Positions 27,253-39,897 of a stretch of 64,000 nt of DNA are shown here, piece by piece. Location: positions 1,210,501-1,274,500 of the forward strand of contig NZ_CP045503.2 of NCBI RefSeq assembly GCF_007004545.3. Direction: 5' to 3'. Position 1 is the stretch's first letter. Each line of letters begins with the position of its first letter. The DNA is from Shewanella eurypsychrophilus (GTDB taxonomy: Bacteria > Pseudomonadota > Gammaproteobacteria > Enterobacterales > Shewanellaceae). The translations under genes were made by a program, and so were the position numbers. The notes under the pieces are model-generated. The model saw only the letters and a program-made list of their open reading frames with translations. It was not told where the DNA came from and did not search any database.

Positions 27253-27509
27253 ATAGGCAGGCTTAACTATTTAATCGATATGACCAACAGCACTCTCATT
27301 GTAAAAAGCAAAGGTAGCCCGTGTCGATGATATGGAAACGCTGGTCTGCCGAGGATTGAAAGTGTTGTTGGATAAGCAGGCTTAGCTATTTAATCGATAT
27401 GACCAACAGCACTTCTCATTGTAAAAAAGCAAAGGTAGCCCGTGTCGATGATATGGAAACACTGGTCTGCAGAGGATTGAAAGTGCTCATTGATAAAATA
27501 ATATAGGTT
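27175..27509 (+). repeat. Tandem repeat of the ROK gene 3' end (three copies)
   Basis: Units begin with GCAAAGGTAGCCCG at 27175, 27308 and 27429. Each encodes VARVDDMETLVCRGLKVL in the unit's own frame. Units 1 and 2 continue with LDKQ and a shared non-coding spacer containing AATCGATATGACCAACAGCA. Unit 3 continues with IDKII and a stop, and joins different downstream sequence, so it probably keeps the original gene end. Unit 1 has an extra 14 bases after AAGCAGG. The intact gene now stops in unit 1. Confidence 0.9.
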
Positions 27510-27748
27510 ACCTCTGCTTGATGAACTGTGCGACACAGCTCATTTCATTCCTATGTTCTGCTGCAAATTTCAATTATTCTGAAAATATTTCTACTGACCC
27601 TTTGTATATTTTATGCTAAAAAGTAGCTCTAATTTCTGTATCGGCATCTTGCTTCATTTATTAATGAAGTAACGGAGCCGAACAAGGCATAAAATCTGGC
27701 AAAGCGTTACGCTTCGAGTGTTAGATTAAAAATATAAAGGGTAACCCT

Positions 27749-28966
27749 ATGACCTTAGGTGTGGGCGGTTCAACCGCAGTGCAAGAGCTAGCAAAACTGA
27801 GTGATATGACCAAGGGCACTAAGCCTATCTCCGAGAGTGAATATCGTATTCGTATTGAGAAGGCCCAGGAACTGATGAAGGCCCAGGGACTTGAAGCCAT
27901 CTATATCAATGCTGGAACTAACTTGTATTACTATACGGGTACACGCTGGTACGCCAGTGAGCGTATGGTTGGCGCCATCATTCCAGCCGATGGCGAGTTG
28001 GAATATATCGCGCCGGCATTCGAAGTCGATACGCTATTAGGTTATATGGTTATCGAAGGTAAGGTGAATACCTGGCAAGAAGATGAGAGTCCTTTTGCCC
28101 TGTTCGGTGAGGTGCTCAAGCAGATGGGCATAGATAGTGGCAAAGTGGGTATCGATGAGTCTGCGGCCTTCTTTATCTTCGATGGTGTCCGTCTGGCACA
28201 TGACCAGTTTGATTATGTTAATGCTAAGCCTGTGACAGCCGGTTGCCGGATGATCAAATCTGATACCGAACTGAGCTTATTGCAACGCGCTAAAGATATG
28301 ACTCTTGAGGTACATAAAGCAGCGGCGCGTATCTTGCGAGAAGGGATCACAGTCGGTGAAATAGAAGCTTTTATCAATGATGCCCATAAAGCCGTGGGTG
28401 CACCTGCTGGTTCCTATTTCTGTATCGTGTTATTCGGTGAAGACAGTGCCTATCCCCATGGTGTTAAGTCGCCTAAAGCGCTAGATCTTAATGATACGGT
28501 TCTGATTGATACTGGTTGTCAGCTGCAAGGTTACAACTCAGATATCACCCGTACCTTTGTGTTCGGTAAACCGAGCGATCGTCAGCGTGAGATTTGGCAA
28601 CATGAGCAAGATGCTCAGATTGCAGCATTCGATGCGGCTCAGATTGGTGCAACCTGTGCTAGTGTCGATAGAGCGGCCCGTGATTTGCTTGAAGCCGCAG
28701 GTTTTGGCCCTGGCTACGATGTACCGGGCTTGCCACATAGAACTGGTCATGGTGTCGGCTTAGACATTCATGAATGGCCTTATTTAGTCCTTAACGATCA
28801 TACGCCTCTGGCTGCAGGCATGTGTTTCAGTAACGAACCAATGTTGTGTGTACCTGGTGAGTTTGGCGTGCGTCATGAAGATCATTTCTATATGACAAAT
28901 GACGGACCTGTGTGGTTCACCAAGCCAATGTTTTCCATCGATGATCCTTTTGGATATGAAGCTTGA
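27749..28966 (+). CDS. M24-family peptidase, Xaa-Pro dipeptidase/creatinase type
   Basis: The 405-aa protein has one N-terminal creatinase domain and the M24 catalytic domain. Ligands are seen in LIDTGCQLQGYNSDITRTF, RTGHGVGLDIHEWPYL, FSNEPMLC and GVRHEDHF. It is shorter than the paralogue at 23136 and differs in its active-site loops, so it is probably a dipeptidase or another M24 hydrolase rather than a second aminopeptidase P. GGGTAACCCT precedes the ATG, so the ribosome site is modest. Downstream is a 635-bp gap carrying the chitinase riboswitch. Confidence 0.92.
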   Translation: MTLGVGGSTAVQELAKLSDMTKGTKPISESEYRIRIEKAQELMKAQGLEAIYINAGTNLYYYTGTRWYASERMVGAIIPADGELEYIAPAFEVDTLLGYMVIEGKVNTWQEDESPFALFGEVLKQMGIDSGKVGIDESAAFFIFDGVRLAHDQFDYVNAKPVTAGCRMIKSDTELSLLQRAKDMTLEVHKAAARILREGITVGEIEAFINDAHKAVGAPAGSYFCIVLFGEDSAYPHGVKSPKALDLNDTVLIDTGCQLQGYNSDITRTFVFGKPSDRQREIWQHEQDAQIAAFDAAQIGATCASVDRAARDLLEAAGFGPGYDVPGLPHRTGHGVGLDIHEWPYLVLNDHTPLAAGMCFSNEPMLCVPGEFGVRHEDHFYMTNDGPVWFTKPMFSIDDPFGYEA

Positions 28967-29338
28967 ATTTAGGTCTCTAGCCGAGAGTTACGAGTCGCTA
29001 GAATCTAGTCATTAGAAGCAAAAAATAGAGAGTGGGTATTGCCTAGAGTGATCCCGCTTTTTTCTTTGTTTTTATCCTAAAACTCATTTTTCTTATGTTA
29101 CTTCATTCAATTTATTGTCAGTTTTAGATATCTTTCCTCAAATCGTATTTAGTGAAATATTCCTGTTTAGATATATTCCCCTTCTTAAAATCTTGCCAAA
29201 CGTTAGATTGTTAACTGTTTAAACCATTAATAATCATTGCTTTGCGTTAATGTAAAACTAGGAGTTGCATTTTTGTGCAACTTAAGTCTATGCTAAATAA
29301 GTGATGACAGCGTTGTCATTGCTCTGTGTAAATTTTGA
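28967..29338. other. Non-coding region upstream of the riboswitch
   Basis: The first 50 bases hold a CTAG-rich patch (CTCTAGCCGAG, GCTAGAATCTAG). The rest is AT-rich and should contain the chitinase promoter, though I could not fix its -35 and -10 boxes with confidence. No ORF is credible here. Confidence 0.5.
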
Positions 29339-29455
29339 ATGAAAGGCAAACCAATCGAAAGGTTGGGACGCAAAGCCACCGGTCTAAGGGGATAGTATTG
29401 AAAAGGTCGCATTTTCAGTGTTATCGCAGTACCTAAGATAGCGGGGATGTTTCAG
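29339..29455 (+). ncRNA. GEMM-I cyclic di-GMP riboswitch upstream of the chitinase gene
   Basis: The aptamer shows the family signature in order: AGGCAAACC at 29343, a P2 hairpin CCAA-TCGAAAG-GTTGG with GAAA tetraloop, GGACGCAAAGCCACCGG, and the 3' landmark AAGATAGCGGGG at 29435. The P3 helix is extended by 14 pairs including G-T wobbles (29391-29404 with 29412-29425, loop GGTCGCA). GEMM-I RNAs bind c-di-GMP and control chitin and motility genes in vibrios and Shewanella. It lies about 150 bases before the chitinase start. Confidence 0.93.
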
Positions 29456-29475
29456 GAATTTCTTCGTGTGATGTG

Positions 29476-29507
29476 ATGGTATCAAGAGCCGAAAAGGTCG
29501 CTACCAT
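29476..29507 (+). promoter_or_regulatory. Possible expression platform of the riboswitch
   Basis: ATGGTA (29476-29481) can pair with TACCAT (29502-29507). The 11-base string GAAAAGGTCGC inside this loop (29491-29501) repeats the P3 strand at 29400-29410. A competing fold between the two copies is possible. No T-run follows, so control by simple termination is not evident here. Confidence 0.35.
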
Positions 29508-29592
29508 TAGTATCTATGGTATTAAGAATAGGTTTGTATCCTGTTCACGCTTTGTTTGCCTTATTGATTATTTTAAAAATAAAAAACAATAA

Positions 29593-32193
<2,601 letters not shown>

Positions 32194-32214
32194 GTCGTCG
32201 TTCTTATTCTCATA

Positions 32215-32238
32215 AGGGGGAGCAATCCCCCTCTTTTT
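32215..32238 (+). terminator. Intrinsic terminator after the GH18 chitinase gene
   Basis: AGGGGGA (32215-32221), loop GCAA, and TCCCCCT (32226-32232) are followed by CTTTTT. It separates the two chitinase genes into distinct transcripts. Confidence 0.88.
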
Positions 32239-32337
32239 CCTTTGAACATACCTAAATATCAGATCAGGCATTTGAGCTAGGTTAATCATTATCTATCTTG
32301 CGCGTGTGTCTATATTTAGGTGTTAAGAGAGTTTCTA

Positions 32338-34038
32338 ATGAAGCATCATCAATTAGCCATTTCTATCCTAACATCTGTCATGGCATTTCCCCTGTTAGCT
32401 GTCGAACCTGTACATTTCACCCAAGCCGAGATTGACGCTAAAGAAGCGGAGTTGACTGATTCTCCCTTGATGCGGGCGGTTAAGTCATCCATAGCGACCA
32501 GAGATAACGCTATCGTCGAAGTTATCACACCGTTAAACGCTAATAATCCAGACAATGTCAGACGCCTCGAATCTGTATTAAGTGAAGCGCAATTTGAATT
32601 TCTGTTTCCGGTTCGAGCTGCCGAATACACTTACCTTGGCTTGTTACAATCCGCGGCTAAGTTTCCAGCTTTATGTGGCTCTTACACGGATGCCCGTGAT
32701 GCAGAAGCAATATGTCGTAAATCGTTAGCGACTATGTTTGCTCATTTTGCCCAAGAAACTGGTGCCCATGATAAGTGGATGACTGAGCCTCAATGGCGAC
32801 AAGGTTTATATTGGGTGAGGGAAGTTGGTTGGGATGAAACCAAGCGTGGCGGTTACAATATGGAATGTAATCCTGACATCTGGCAGGGACAAGTTTGGCC
32901 TTGTGGTACGTTTGATGATGGTAGCTACAAGAGCTATTTTGGACGTGGGGCAAAGCAGCTATCTTATAATTACAACTATGGGCCCTTCTCTGATGCCATG
33001 TTCGGTGATGTAACAACACTGTTGAATAATCCCGAAATGGTCGCCGATACCTGGTTAAACTTAGCCAGCGCAGTATTTTTCTTCACCTACCCTCAGCCAC
33101 CTAAAGCTTCCATGTTGCATGTTATTGATGGTACCTGGCAGCCCAATGCCAGAGATCTGCAAAACGGCTTACAAGCAGGATTTGGGATAACCACCCATAT
33201 CATTAACGGCGGCATTGAGTGTGGCGCTGGCAGCGAAAAACCTCAGTCCCTCAACCGTATCGAATACTATCAAGCGCTGGCGCAATATATGGGGGTGCCC
33301 ATTGAGGCGAACGAGGAGTTAGGTTGTAAAGATATGAAACCCTTCGACAGTCAAGGTGCAGGAGCCATGCAGATATACTGGGAGCAGGACTGGTCCTATA
33401 TCCCGGGTAACCCAAATGGTGGTAAGAGCTATTCTTGTAAACTGGTTGGTTATCAGACGCGTTATAGTGCATTTAAAGGTGGAGATTATGTACAGTGTCT
33501 CCAGCATTTCTTCCCGGAGATAGTGATTGATGACTCAGGTACACCAACGGATCCCACGGATCCGGTCAATCAAGCACCGCAGGTTCTGATCCAAGGTCCC
33601 TCAGAGGGAGATGCCGGCGCTGTTATCTCACTCTCGGCTGCTGAGTCTAGTGATCCAGAGGGAGGTGCTTTGAGTTACCAGTGGCTACTGCCTGTTGGCA
33701 GTACGGCTCCGGCACTTAATCTAGTGACTCTAGAGCTGACCTTACCAACACCAAGTAGCAGTGAGAGTGTCTCCGTGATGCTCACGGTGACAGATGAGGC
33801 GGGAGCGACTGCTGTTAACTCTCACAATGTCTTGGTTAAGGTTAGTGGCGAGACTCCACCAGATGGAACAAACCCTTATCAGGCGGGCTACGCCTATATT
33901 GCGGGGGATATAGTCAGTAATGCTGGTGGTTTATATGAGTGTAAACCTTTCCCCTATACAGCTTGGTGTGCGGGAGCTGCATGGGCCTATGAGCCGGGAG
34001 TCGGGGCCGCTTGGGAAGATGCCTGGATAGCCAGATAA
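32338..34038 (+). CDS. Secreted GH19 chitinase with C-terminal chitin-binding domain
   Basis: The ATG at 32338 (566 aa) gives a clean signal peptide (about 1-21) and follows AGAGAG. The GH19 core runs from about 85 to 395: HFAQETGAH with catalytic E140, second acidic residue near E150, and the signature YFGRGAKQLSYNYNYG (200-215). A PKD-like Ig domain (about 415-510) and a short Trp/Tyr-rich chitin-binding module (about 515-566) follow. GH19 uses an inverting mechanism and complements the retaining GH18 enzyme next door. Several cysteines suggest disulfides in the exported form. Confidence 0.93.
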   Translation: MKHHQLAISILTSVMAFPLLAVEPVHFTQAEIDAKEAELTDSPLMRAVKSSIATRDNAIVEVITPLNANNPDNVRRLESVLSEAQFEFLFPVRAAEYTYLGLLQSAAKFPALCGSYTDARDAEAICRKSLATMFAHFAQETGAHDKWMTEPQWRQGLYWVREVGWDETKRGGYNMECNPDIWQGQVWPCGTFDDGSYKSYFGRGAKQLSYNYNYGPFSDAMFGDVTTLLNNPEMVADTWLNLASAVFFFTYPQPPKASMLHVIDGTWQPNARDLQNGLQAGFGITTHIINGGIECGAGSEKPQSLNRIEYYQALAQYMGVPIEANEELGCKDMKPFDSQGAGAMQIYWEQDWSYIPGNPNGGKSYSCKLVGYQTRYSAFKGGDYVQCLQHFFPEIVIDDSGTPTDPTDPVNQAPQVLIQGPSEGDAGAVISLSAAESSDPEGGALSYQWLLPVGSTAPALNLVTLELTLPTPSSSESVSVMLTVTDEAGATAVNSHNVLVKVSGETPPDGTNPYQAGYAYIAGDIVSNAGGLYECKPFPYTAWCAGAAWAYEPGVGAAWEDAWIAR

Positions 34039-34056
34039 TCATAAGCTCTTGAAAGT

Positions 34057-34084
34057 AAAAACGCGCCCTTGAGGCGCGTTTTTG
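34057..34084. terminator. Bidirectional terminator after the GH19 chitinase gene
   Basis: AAAAACGCGCC (34057-34067), loop CTTGA, and GGCGCGTTTTT form a strong GC stem with A and T runs. It also serves the converging FKBP gene. Confidence 0.93.
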
Positions 34085-34108
34085 ATTTTGTAGAGGTTGC
34101 GTAGGAGA

Positions 34109-34579
34109 TTAATCTATGCTGATGAGTTCAACATCAAAAATAAGTACTGAACCACCAACTATCTTTCCTGTTGAGCTATTACCATAAGCTAGAGTACTTG
34201 GAATAAAGAAGCGGACCTTCTCTCCTGTTACCATCAACTGCACGCCCTCAGTCCAACCTTTAATGACACGGTTTAATGGGAAGTCAATTGGCTCACCGCG
34301 CTCTACCGAGCTATCGAATACAGTGCCATCGATCAGAGTACCGTGATAATGAACGGTAACGGTATCGCTAGCTTTAGGATGAGCTGTGCCGTCGCCTTTG
34401 TTTAGCACTTGATATTGCAGACCCGATAGGGTTTCTATCACGCCCTCTTTAGCTTTGTTTTCGGCGAGAAAGGCATTGCCGATAGCAATATTTTCTTTAG
34501 ATATTTTTTGATTATTCATCGAAGTGAAAAAGTAAAATATCACCCCAGCGATCACAACAACTGCAAGCAGCATTTTCAT
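34109..34579 (-). CDS. FKBP-type peptidyl-prolyl isomerase, membrane-anchored
   Basis: The 156-aa protein has one N-terminal hydrophobic anchor (about residues 2-18) and an FKBP domain (about 55-156) with VTVHYHGTLIDGTVFDSS, the conserved RGEPIDFPLNRVIKGWTEG block and AYGNSSTG. It resembles FklB/FKBP22-like enzymes that speed proline isomerisation during folding, here facing the periplasm. The dimerising N-terminal domain of FkpA is absent. It is a single gene. Confidence 0.92.
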   Translation of the reverse strand: MKMLLAVVVIAGVIFYFFTSMNNQKISKENIAIGNAFLAENKAKEGVIETLSGLQYQVLNKGDGTAHPKASDTVTVHYHGTLIDGTVFDSSVERGEPIDFPLNRVIKGWTEGVQLMVTGEKVRFFIPSTLAYGNSSTGKIVGGSVLIFDVELISID

Positions 34580-34870
34580 AGCGTATATTTGTCCCTTAGA
34601 ATTTGTTCTCTATAGTAGCGAATCAGCTGGTAGAGGTAAATTGTGACTGAGGTTTTATTACGTATTTGGCGGGAGTCCATACTTAGGTTGAGTTCTAAAC
34701 GATTCTGGTATGATTCACAAGACCAAACTGTGATACCCTTGCTTGTTAGCTTACCAAATAATTGGTTTGTAAACTAAAATTTCATAGTTGTACCATTTGG
34801 CTAAATCGGGTCAAATCGCAATTTATTAGACTTTATGTCACCTCCTTTTGCAGAATAAGGATTCATTCTG

Positions 34871-37800
34871 ATGAAGTATGTCAACTCCATCTATAGCTAC
34901 CTTCTTTTTATTACTCTGGTATTTCTTTCTGGCTGTGGAGGCGATAATGATGGCTTTCCTACCGGTGGTTGTGGCGGTGAGGGGGACCCTTGTCCCGCAT
35001 ATGCTGTTGAGCTAACAGTAACACCGCAGTTGAATACCTTAGCGGTAGCAACTGATGAGCAGTATTTGGCTCGAGCGACATACAGCGATGGTACGCAAAG
35101 AGAGGTAACCGCTGAGGTTACCTGGTCAAGCAGCACGCCAAAAATAGCTTCAATTACAGCCGGTGGAATTGCGAGTGCTGAAACTGTAGGCATGACAGAG
35201 ATTATTGCGACACTTGTAGCAAGCCAAGCGGGCCCTGAAGTCAGCGATAGTGCAATTCTTAATGTCACTGATGCGGCTATTACCTCTTTGACGATTGAAC
35301 CAGGTCAAGCCGAAACCTTAGTGGGTTTGACTCAAGCGTTTAAAGCGGTGGCATTGTTCGCCGACTCCCACAAACAAGATGTAACCCGCTACACTGATTG
35401 GAGTACATCTGAGCCAACTGTCGCAACGATTTCCAATGAGGAATTAACTAAAGGTCTAGCCACAGGTGTAATGCCAGGTACCACACAAGTGCTTGGCAGT
35501 TACGCCAGCATGACTGCACAAGCTCAATTAGTCGTACTCGATTCAGCAGTCGAAAAACTTGTTATTAGTCCTGTGGATGTCAGCTTTCCGGTTGGAACCG
35601 GACAGCAATATCGTGCCGATCTGATTTTTGAAGATGGTCTGAGCATGGATGTAACCGCTCAATCTAGTTGGCAAAGCAGTGTAACGGCTGTGGCCAGTAT
35701 GAATTCTGAGGCGCGTTTATTAGGTTTAGAAGTGGGTGTGACCCAAGTGTCAGCCAGCTTAATTTTTGCCGATGTGAATGTGTCTGATTCGACCTCTGCC
35801 ACAGTTACCCAAAGTGTTATGACTCAGCTGGTGGTCAGCCCTGATAACCTTGTTAAACCTATAGGTACACAAGGTGATTACAGTGCTACGGCCTACTATT
35901 CTGATGGTAGTACTGCCGATGTCACCCATGACGCAATATGGTCAGTTGATGATAAAAGCATTGCTGTGATTGTCGAGTCAGGTGAAATGGCAGGGCATGC
36001 TACGGCTGTCTCTGCTGGTACTTTGACTGTGACGGCGGCATTTGAAGGCTTGAGTGGAGTCGTTAATGCCGAAGTCACCGATGCTGTTATTGAAAGTATA
36101 GAACTCACTCCGCTGGATTATATTACTCCTGCTGGAACGCAAGTTAAGTACACGTCCAGAGCAAGGTTTTCCGATGCAAGTGTTCACGATATCACCTTAT
36201 TGGGTTATTGGCAGAGTAGTGAACTCTCGGTGGCGAATATTGGTATTAGCGGTGCTAAAGCTGGGGTAGCACATGCCAAAGCTGTAGGCGTAACAGAGAT
36301 AAGCATAGATTATATGGGGCTTAAGCAGACGACCACTTTGACGGTGACTGATGCTGCTGTTTCAGGCTTACAAGTGACGCCCAAGAACCTGCGAAAACCT
36401 CAAGGTACGCGTGGTCAATATAGCGCAATCGCTAATTACACCGACGGTCATACTCAAGATGTCACTTCCATTGCAACATGGAGCTCTGCGAATTCGAATA
36501 TTGTCAGTATAGTGACCTCAGGCATAAACGGAGGTTATGCAACAGCAAATGATGTTGGCACTACAGTTATCCAAGCTACCTATGCAGGTTTTAAGGCATC
36601 ATCTGGTCAGCTTGCTCCATCAAGCTCTAGTGTACAATCAACTGCTAGTTCGATATCAGACTCGACTTCAGCAACAGTCACAAATGCAGTGCTTGAAAAA
36701 TTAATTCTCTCTCCATTAACGGCAAGTATATCGGCAGGAAATACCCAGCAATATAATTTGACGGGCATATTTTCAGATGGCAGTAGTAAAGAGGTGACTG
36801 AGTTTGCCGATTGGCAGGTTGAAAGCTCAAATATTGCAGTTATTGATGGTAAAGGAAATGCCTTAGGTTTAGTTCCTGGCTGGACAGCGATATTGGCTTC
36901 ATATTTAGGAGCTCAAGCTAAAGCAGCACTGATAGTGACAGATGCTGTTATTGAAAGCCTGCAAGTGACGCCGATACAGAATCAATTACCAGTAGGAGAG
37001 AAGCAGCAGTTAATTGCTACCGCTTTTTACTCGGATGGTCATTCTAGTGATGTAACCCAAGTGTCGACTTGGTCATCAGATGGTTCAAGTATCGTAGAGG
37101 TCGTGTCATTTGGCATCGATGCGGGTTTAGCCCATGCCTTGAGTGCTGGGGATACGAGTATCACTGCCAATTTCGATGGGTTGCAAGCCAGTGCTGCATT
37201 CGTGGTGACAGACGCTATTTTGGAGTCTGTGACGCTTTCTCCTGTTCATTCATCTGTTGCAGCGGGTAATAGCCAGCAGTATCAATTTACAGGGATATTT
37301 TCTGATGGCTCAAATCGAGACCTGACCAAGGTCTCCAACTGGCAGTCTAGTGAAGGCTCTGTGGCAAGTGTAAATCGGTTCGGGCTGGCACAAACTTATA
37401 TCGATGGCACCACTCAGGTTAAAGCCAGCTACATAGGTTTTAGTGCTAAGGCGACTCTGGATGTAACCGATGCAAGTCTGACTGGGCTTCAAGTGACTCC
37501 AGCGAATGAATCTGTGCCATTAGGCACTAGTGGCCAATATATTGCGATGGCATTCTACTCAGATGGTCATAGTAGTGATGTAACTCAGTTGGCGACTTGG
37601 TCTGCAGTTGACAGTTCAATTGTGAATATCATAGCGACTGGTGTTACAGGAGGTTTTGCCGAGGCGATTGGCGTTGGTGGCACTCAGGTGCAAGCGAGCT
37701 TTGAGACACTAGCTGATTCGGTCGAGGTATCAGTGACCGATGTGGTGCTAGAGAGTTATGTTGTCAGTCCTGTATCGGCCACTGTTGCCGCGGGTCTTAC

Positions 37801-39865
37801 CCAGACTTATCAAGCGACAGGCATATTTTCCGATGGTAGCAATAAGGACTTAACCCACTTTTCAAATTGGCAGAGCTCTGAACCTAGCATTGCCACACTA
37901 GATCGAAAGGGATTAGCGACTAGCTACACCGCTGGAAAAGTGACCGTGACGGCCAAGTATATTGGCTTTACCGCTACTGCAAAGTTAACGGTTACCGATG
38001 CTGAATTAAGCTTTATTCAAGTGACCCCAGCCAATGTCAAAGTACCCGTTGCAACAGAGGGGCAATTTGAAGCATGGGCCTTTTATTCGGATAACCACTC
38101 AGAGGAGATCACTAAAGTCGCTAGCTGGACTAGTTTAAATGAAGATATTGTTCATATTGGAACTGGCAGTGTCGCTGGTGGCTTTGCCAGTGCATTAACC
38201 GCTGGGAATACTCAGATTAAGGCTCAGTTTAATGGCATGAGTTCAACCGCTAATGTTGAAGTAACAGCAGCCGAAGTACTTGAACTGACCATCTCTCCGG
38301 AAAATAAGACAGTTGCTTCTGGCCTTAATCAAGCTTATCAAGCGTTTGCCCGTTTCTCTGATGGCACCAGTAAAGAGGTGACTCTAGAATCAAGTTGGCA
38401 GAGTTCAAACCTCAATGCCGCTACCATAGATATGGATGGCTTAGCGCAAACGACAATCGGTGGTGAATATAAAACTGTCATTAAGGCCACATATAAAGGC
38501 TTAACAGCTGAGACTAATCTCTATGTAGGCGAGTCGGTTCTGGTAGAGATACAGGTAACACCTGTGACATCTAAGGTGAATATCAACGAGATCCAGCAAT
38601 ATGTTGCCATGGCGTATTATAGCGATGGTTTTTCAATGGACCTCACCACCAGCTCTACCTGGACAATAGGTGATGACAGTATTGCGCATGTGGTGCCGAG
38701 TGGGCCTGCAGCAGGCCAAGTCACAGGCGATATGCATGGGGTCACCAATGTTAGCGCTGTACTACAAGGAAAAACAGATAGCGCCGAAGTTGTGGTGACT
38801 GATCTTGAGTACCTAGGAGTCGATGTTGAACCTGCCGATAGTCATGTAATTGTTAATGAGACTGCGCAAATGCAGGCTTTAGCGGCATACCAAGATAGTA
38901 GCGGCAACATTATTCGCAAGGATGTCACAGCTCAGAGCTTATGGTCTGTTGGAGACCGAAATAAGATATCCATCAACTCCACAGGACTTGTTACTGGGAT
39001 TGAGGTGGGGGAGTCTGCCGTATACGCTGACTTTCAGGAATTCCGTGGCGAGGGGCGGTTAAATGTCATAGATAGTGAAGTAATAAGCCTTAAGGTGACG
39101 CCTAAAAATTTAGAAGCCCCAGTCGGTACAAAAGGACGCTATAAGGCGACTGCGACTATGTATAACTATGCTGAAGTCGATGTGACCGATAAGGCGACCT
39201 GGTCTTCGAGCAATACTGACGTGATCCATATGGTGACGACTGGTTATAATGGAGGCATGGGAACTGCTAACTCGGTAGGCAGTAGCCAAATAACGGCTGA
39301 GTTTGATAAGTCGAGCAGTACAGTGTCTACAACTGTAACACCCGCTGTACTCGAGTGGATTGAGATCACACCGAAGATAGATGTGATTTATGCTCAAGTC
39401 CCAGTCCAGTTCACGGCTACGGCCTATTTTTCTGATGATACCAGCGTTGATGTAACCTTAGATGCGAGTTGGAAGAGCGATAGCCCACAGAATGCTGAGA
39501 TGTTTCACTCGATTCCTGGCGAGGCAGTTGGGCTCACGATAGGCACTTCGGCGACAATTAGCGCGACATACCAAGGTCAAAGTGATTCACGCTTGTTATC
39601 GGTAGAGGAGAATTATGCGGTCTCCGTGGAAGTTAAGCCTGCTGACATCAGTCTAGCTGTTGGAGGTTATCAGAGTGTCGAAGTATGGGTGACCTTTGCC
39701 GATGGGACTTCACTCAATTATGCTGACTACGTTGAATGGAGTAGCACTGATTCTAATGTGGCTACGGGTAGAAAAGATATTATTAGTGGTCATAAAGCTG
39801 GCTCGGCTGTAGTTACAGCAACGTTCGATGGAGAGTCTGGCTCAGCCAATGTCACGGTGAACTAA
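34871..39865 (+). CDS. Giant lipoprotein with about 18 bacterial Ig-like (Big_2) repeats
   Basis: The 1664-aa protein begins with a lipoprotein signal (lipobox LSGC, Cys22, next residue Gly, so probably outer-membrane sorted). It then consists almost wholly of roughly 18 Ig-like units of about 85-90 aa, each with a -VTP or -SP start, a YSDGxxxDVT or FSDGSxKxLT centre, a W-S turn and a closing VTDA. Two unit types alternate through the middle (8, 10 versus 7, 9, 11), which points to duplication in pairs. No catalytic domain is seen. A surface adhesin or spacer role is inferred. A serine-rich insertion follows unit 6. Confidence 0.85.
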   Translation: MKYVNSIYSYLLFITLVFLSGCGGDNDGFPTGGCGGEGDPCPAYAVELTVTPQLNTLAVATDEQYLARATYSDGTQREVTAEVTWSSSTPKIASITAGGIASAETVGMTEIIATLVASQAGPEVSDSAILNVTDAAITSLTIEPGQAETLVGLTQAFKAVALFADSHKQDVTRYTDWSTSEPTVATISNEELTKGLATGVMPGTTQVLGSYASMTAQAQLVVLDSAVEKLVISPVDVSFPVGTGQQYRADLIFEDGLSMDVTAQSSWQSSVTAVASMNSEARLLGLEVGVTQVSASLIFADVNVSDSTSATVTQSVMTQLVVSPDNLVKPIGTQGDYSATAYYSDGSTADVTHDAIWSVDDKSIAVIVESGEMAGHATAVSAGTLTVTAAFEGLSGVVNAEVTDAVIESIELTPLDYITPAGTQVKYTSRARFSDASVHDITLLGYWQSSELSVANIGISGAKAGVAHAKAVGVTEISIDYMGLKQTTTLTVTDAAVSGLQVTPKNLRKPQGTRGQYSAIANYTDGHTQDVTSIATWSSANSNIVSIVTSGINGGYATANDVGTTVIQATYAGFKASSGQLAPSSSSVQSTASSISDSTSATVTNAVLEKLILSPLTASISAGNTQQYNLTGIFSDGSSKEVTEFADWQVESSNIAVIDGKGNALGLVPGWTAILASYLGAQAKAALIVTDAVIESLQVTPIQNQLPVGEKQQLIATAFYSDGHSSDVTQVSTWSSDGSSIVEVVSFGIDAGLAHALSAGDTSITANFDGLQASAAFVVTDAILESVTLSPVHSSVAAGNSQQYQFTGIFSDGSNRDLTKVSNWQSSEGSVASVNRFGLAQTYIDGTTQVKASYIGFSAKATLDVTDASLTGLQVTPANESVPLGTSGQYIAMAFYSDGHSSDVTQLATWSAVDSSIVNIIATGVTGGFAEAIGVGGTQVQASFETLADSVEVSVTDVVLESYVVSPVSATVAAGLTQTYQATGIFSDGSNKDLTHFSNWQSSEPSIATLDRKGLATSYTAGKVTVTAKYIGFTATAKLTVTDAELSFIQVTPANVKVPVATEGQFEAWAFYSDNHSEEITKVASWTSLNEDIVHIGTGSVAGGFASALTAGNTQIKAQFNGMSSTANVEVTAAEVLELTISPENKTVASGLNQAYQAFARFSDGTSKEVTLESSWQSSNLNAATIDMDGLAQTTIGGEYKTVIKATYKGLTAETNLYVGESVLVEIQVTPVTSKVNINEIQQYVAMAYYSDGFSMDLTTSSTWTIGDDSIAHVVPSGPAAGQVTGDMHGVTNVSAVLQGKTDSAEVVVTDLEYLGVDVEPADSHVIVNETAQMQALAAYQDSSGNIIRKDVTAQSLWSVGDRNKISINSTGLVTGIEVGESAVYADFQEFRGEGRLNVIDSEVISLKVTPKNLEAPVGTKGRYKATATMYNYAEVDVTDKATWSSSNTDVIHMVTTGYNGGMGTANSVGSSQITAEFDKSSSTVSTTVTPAVLEWIEITPKIDVIYAQVPVQFTATAYFSDDTSVDVTLDASWKSDSPQNAEMFHSIPGEAVGLTIGTSATISATYQGQSDSRLLSVEENYAVSVEVKPADISLAVGGYQSVEVWVTFADGTSLNYADYVEWSSTDSNVATGRKDIISGHKAGSAVVTATFDGESGSANVTVN

Positions 39866-39897
39866 TTTTACTGGTGATGACAAGAGCTATCATGAAG

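Noticed and set aside
27175-27509. CRISPR-like direct repeats
   Set aside because: The units are over 120 bp, encode a gene end and lack short unique spacers or cas genes.
34897-39397. Minus-strand ORFs inside the giant lipoprotein gene
   Set aside because: They mirror the Ig repeats, are short and have no ribosome sites.
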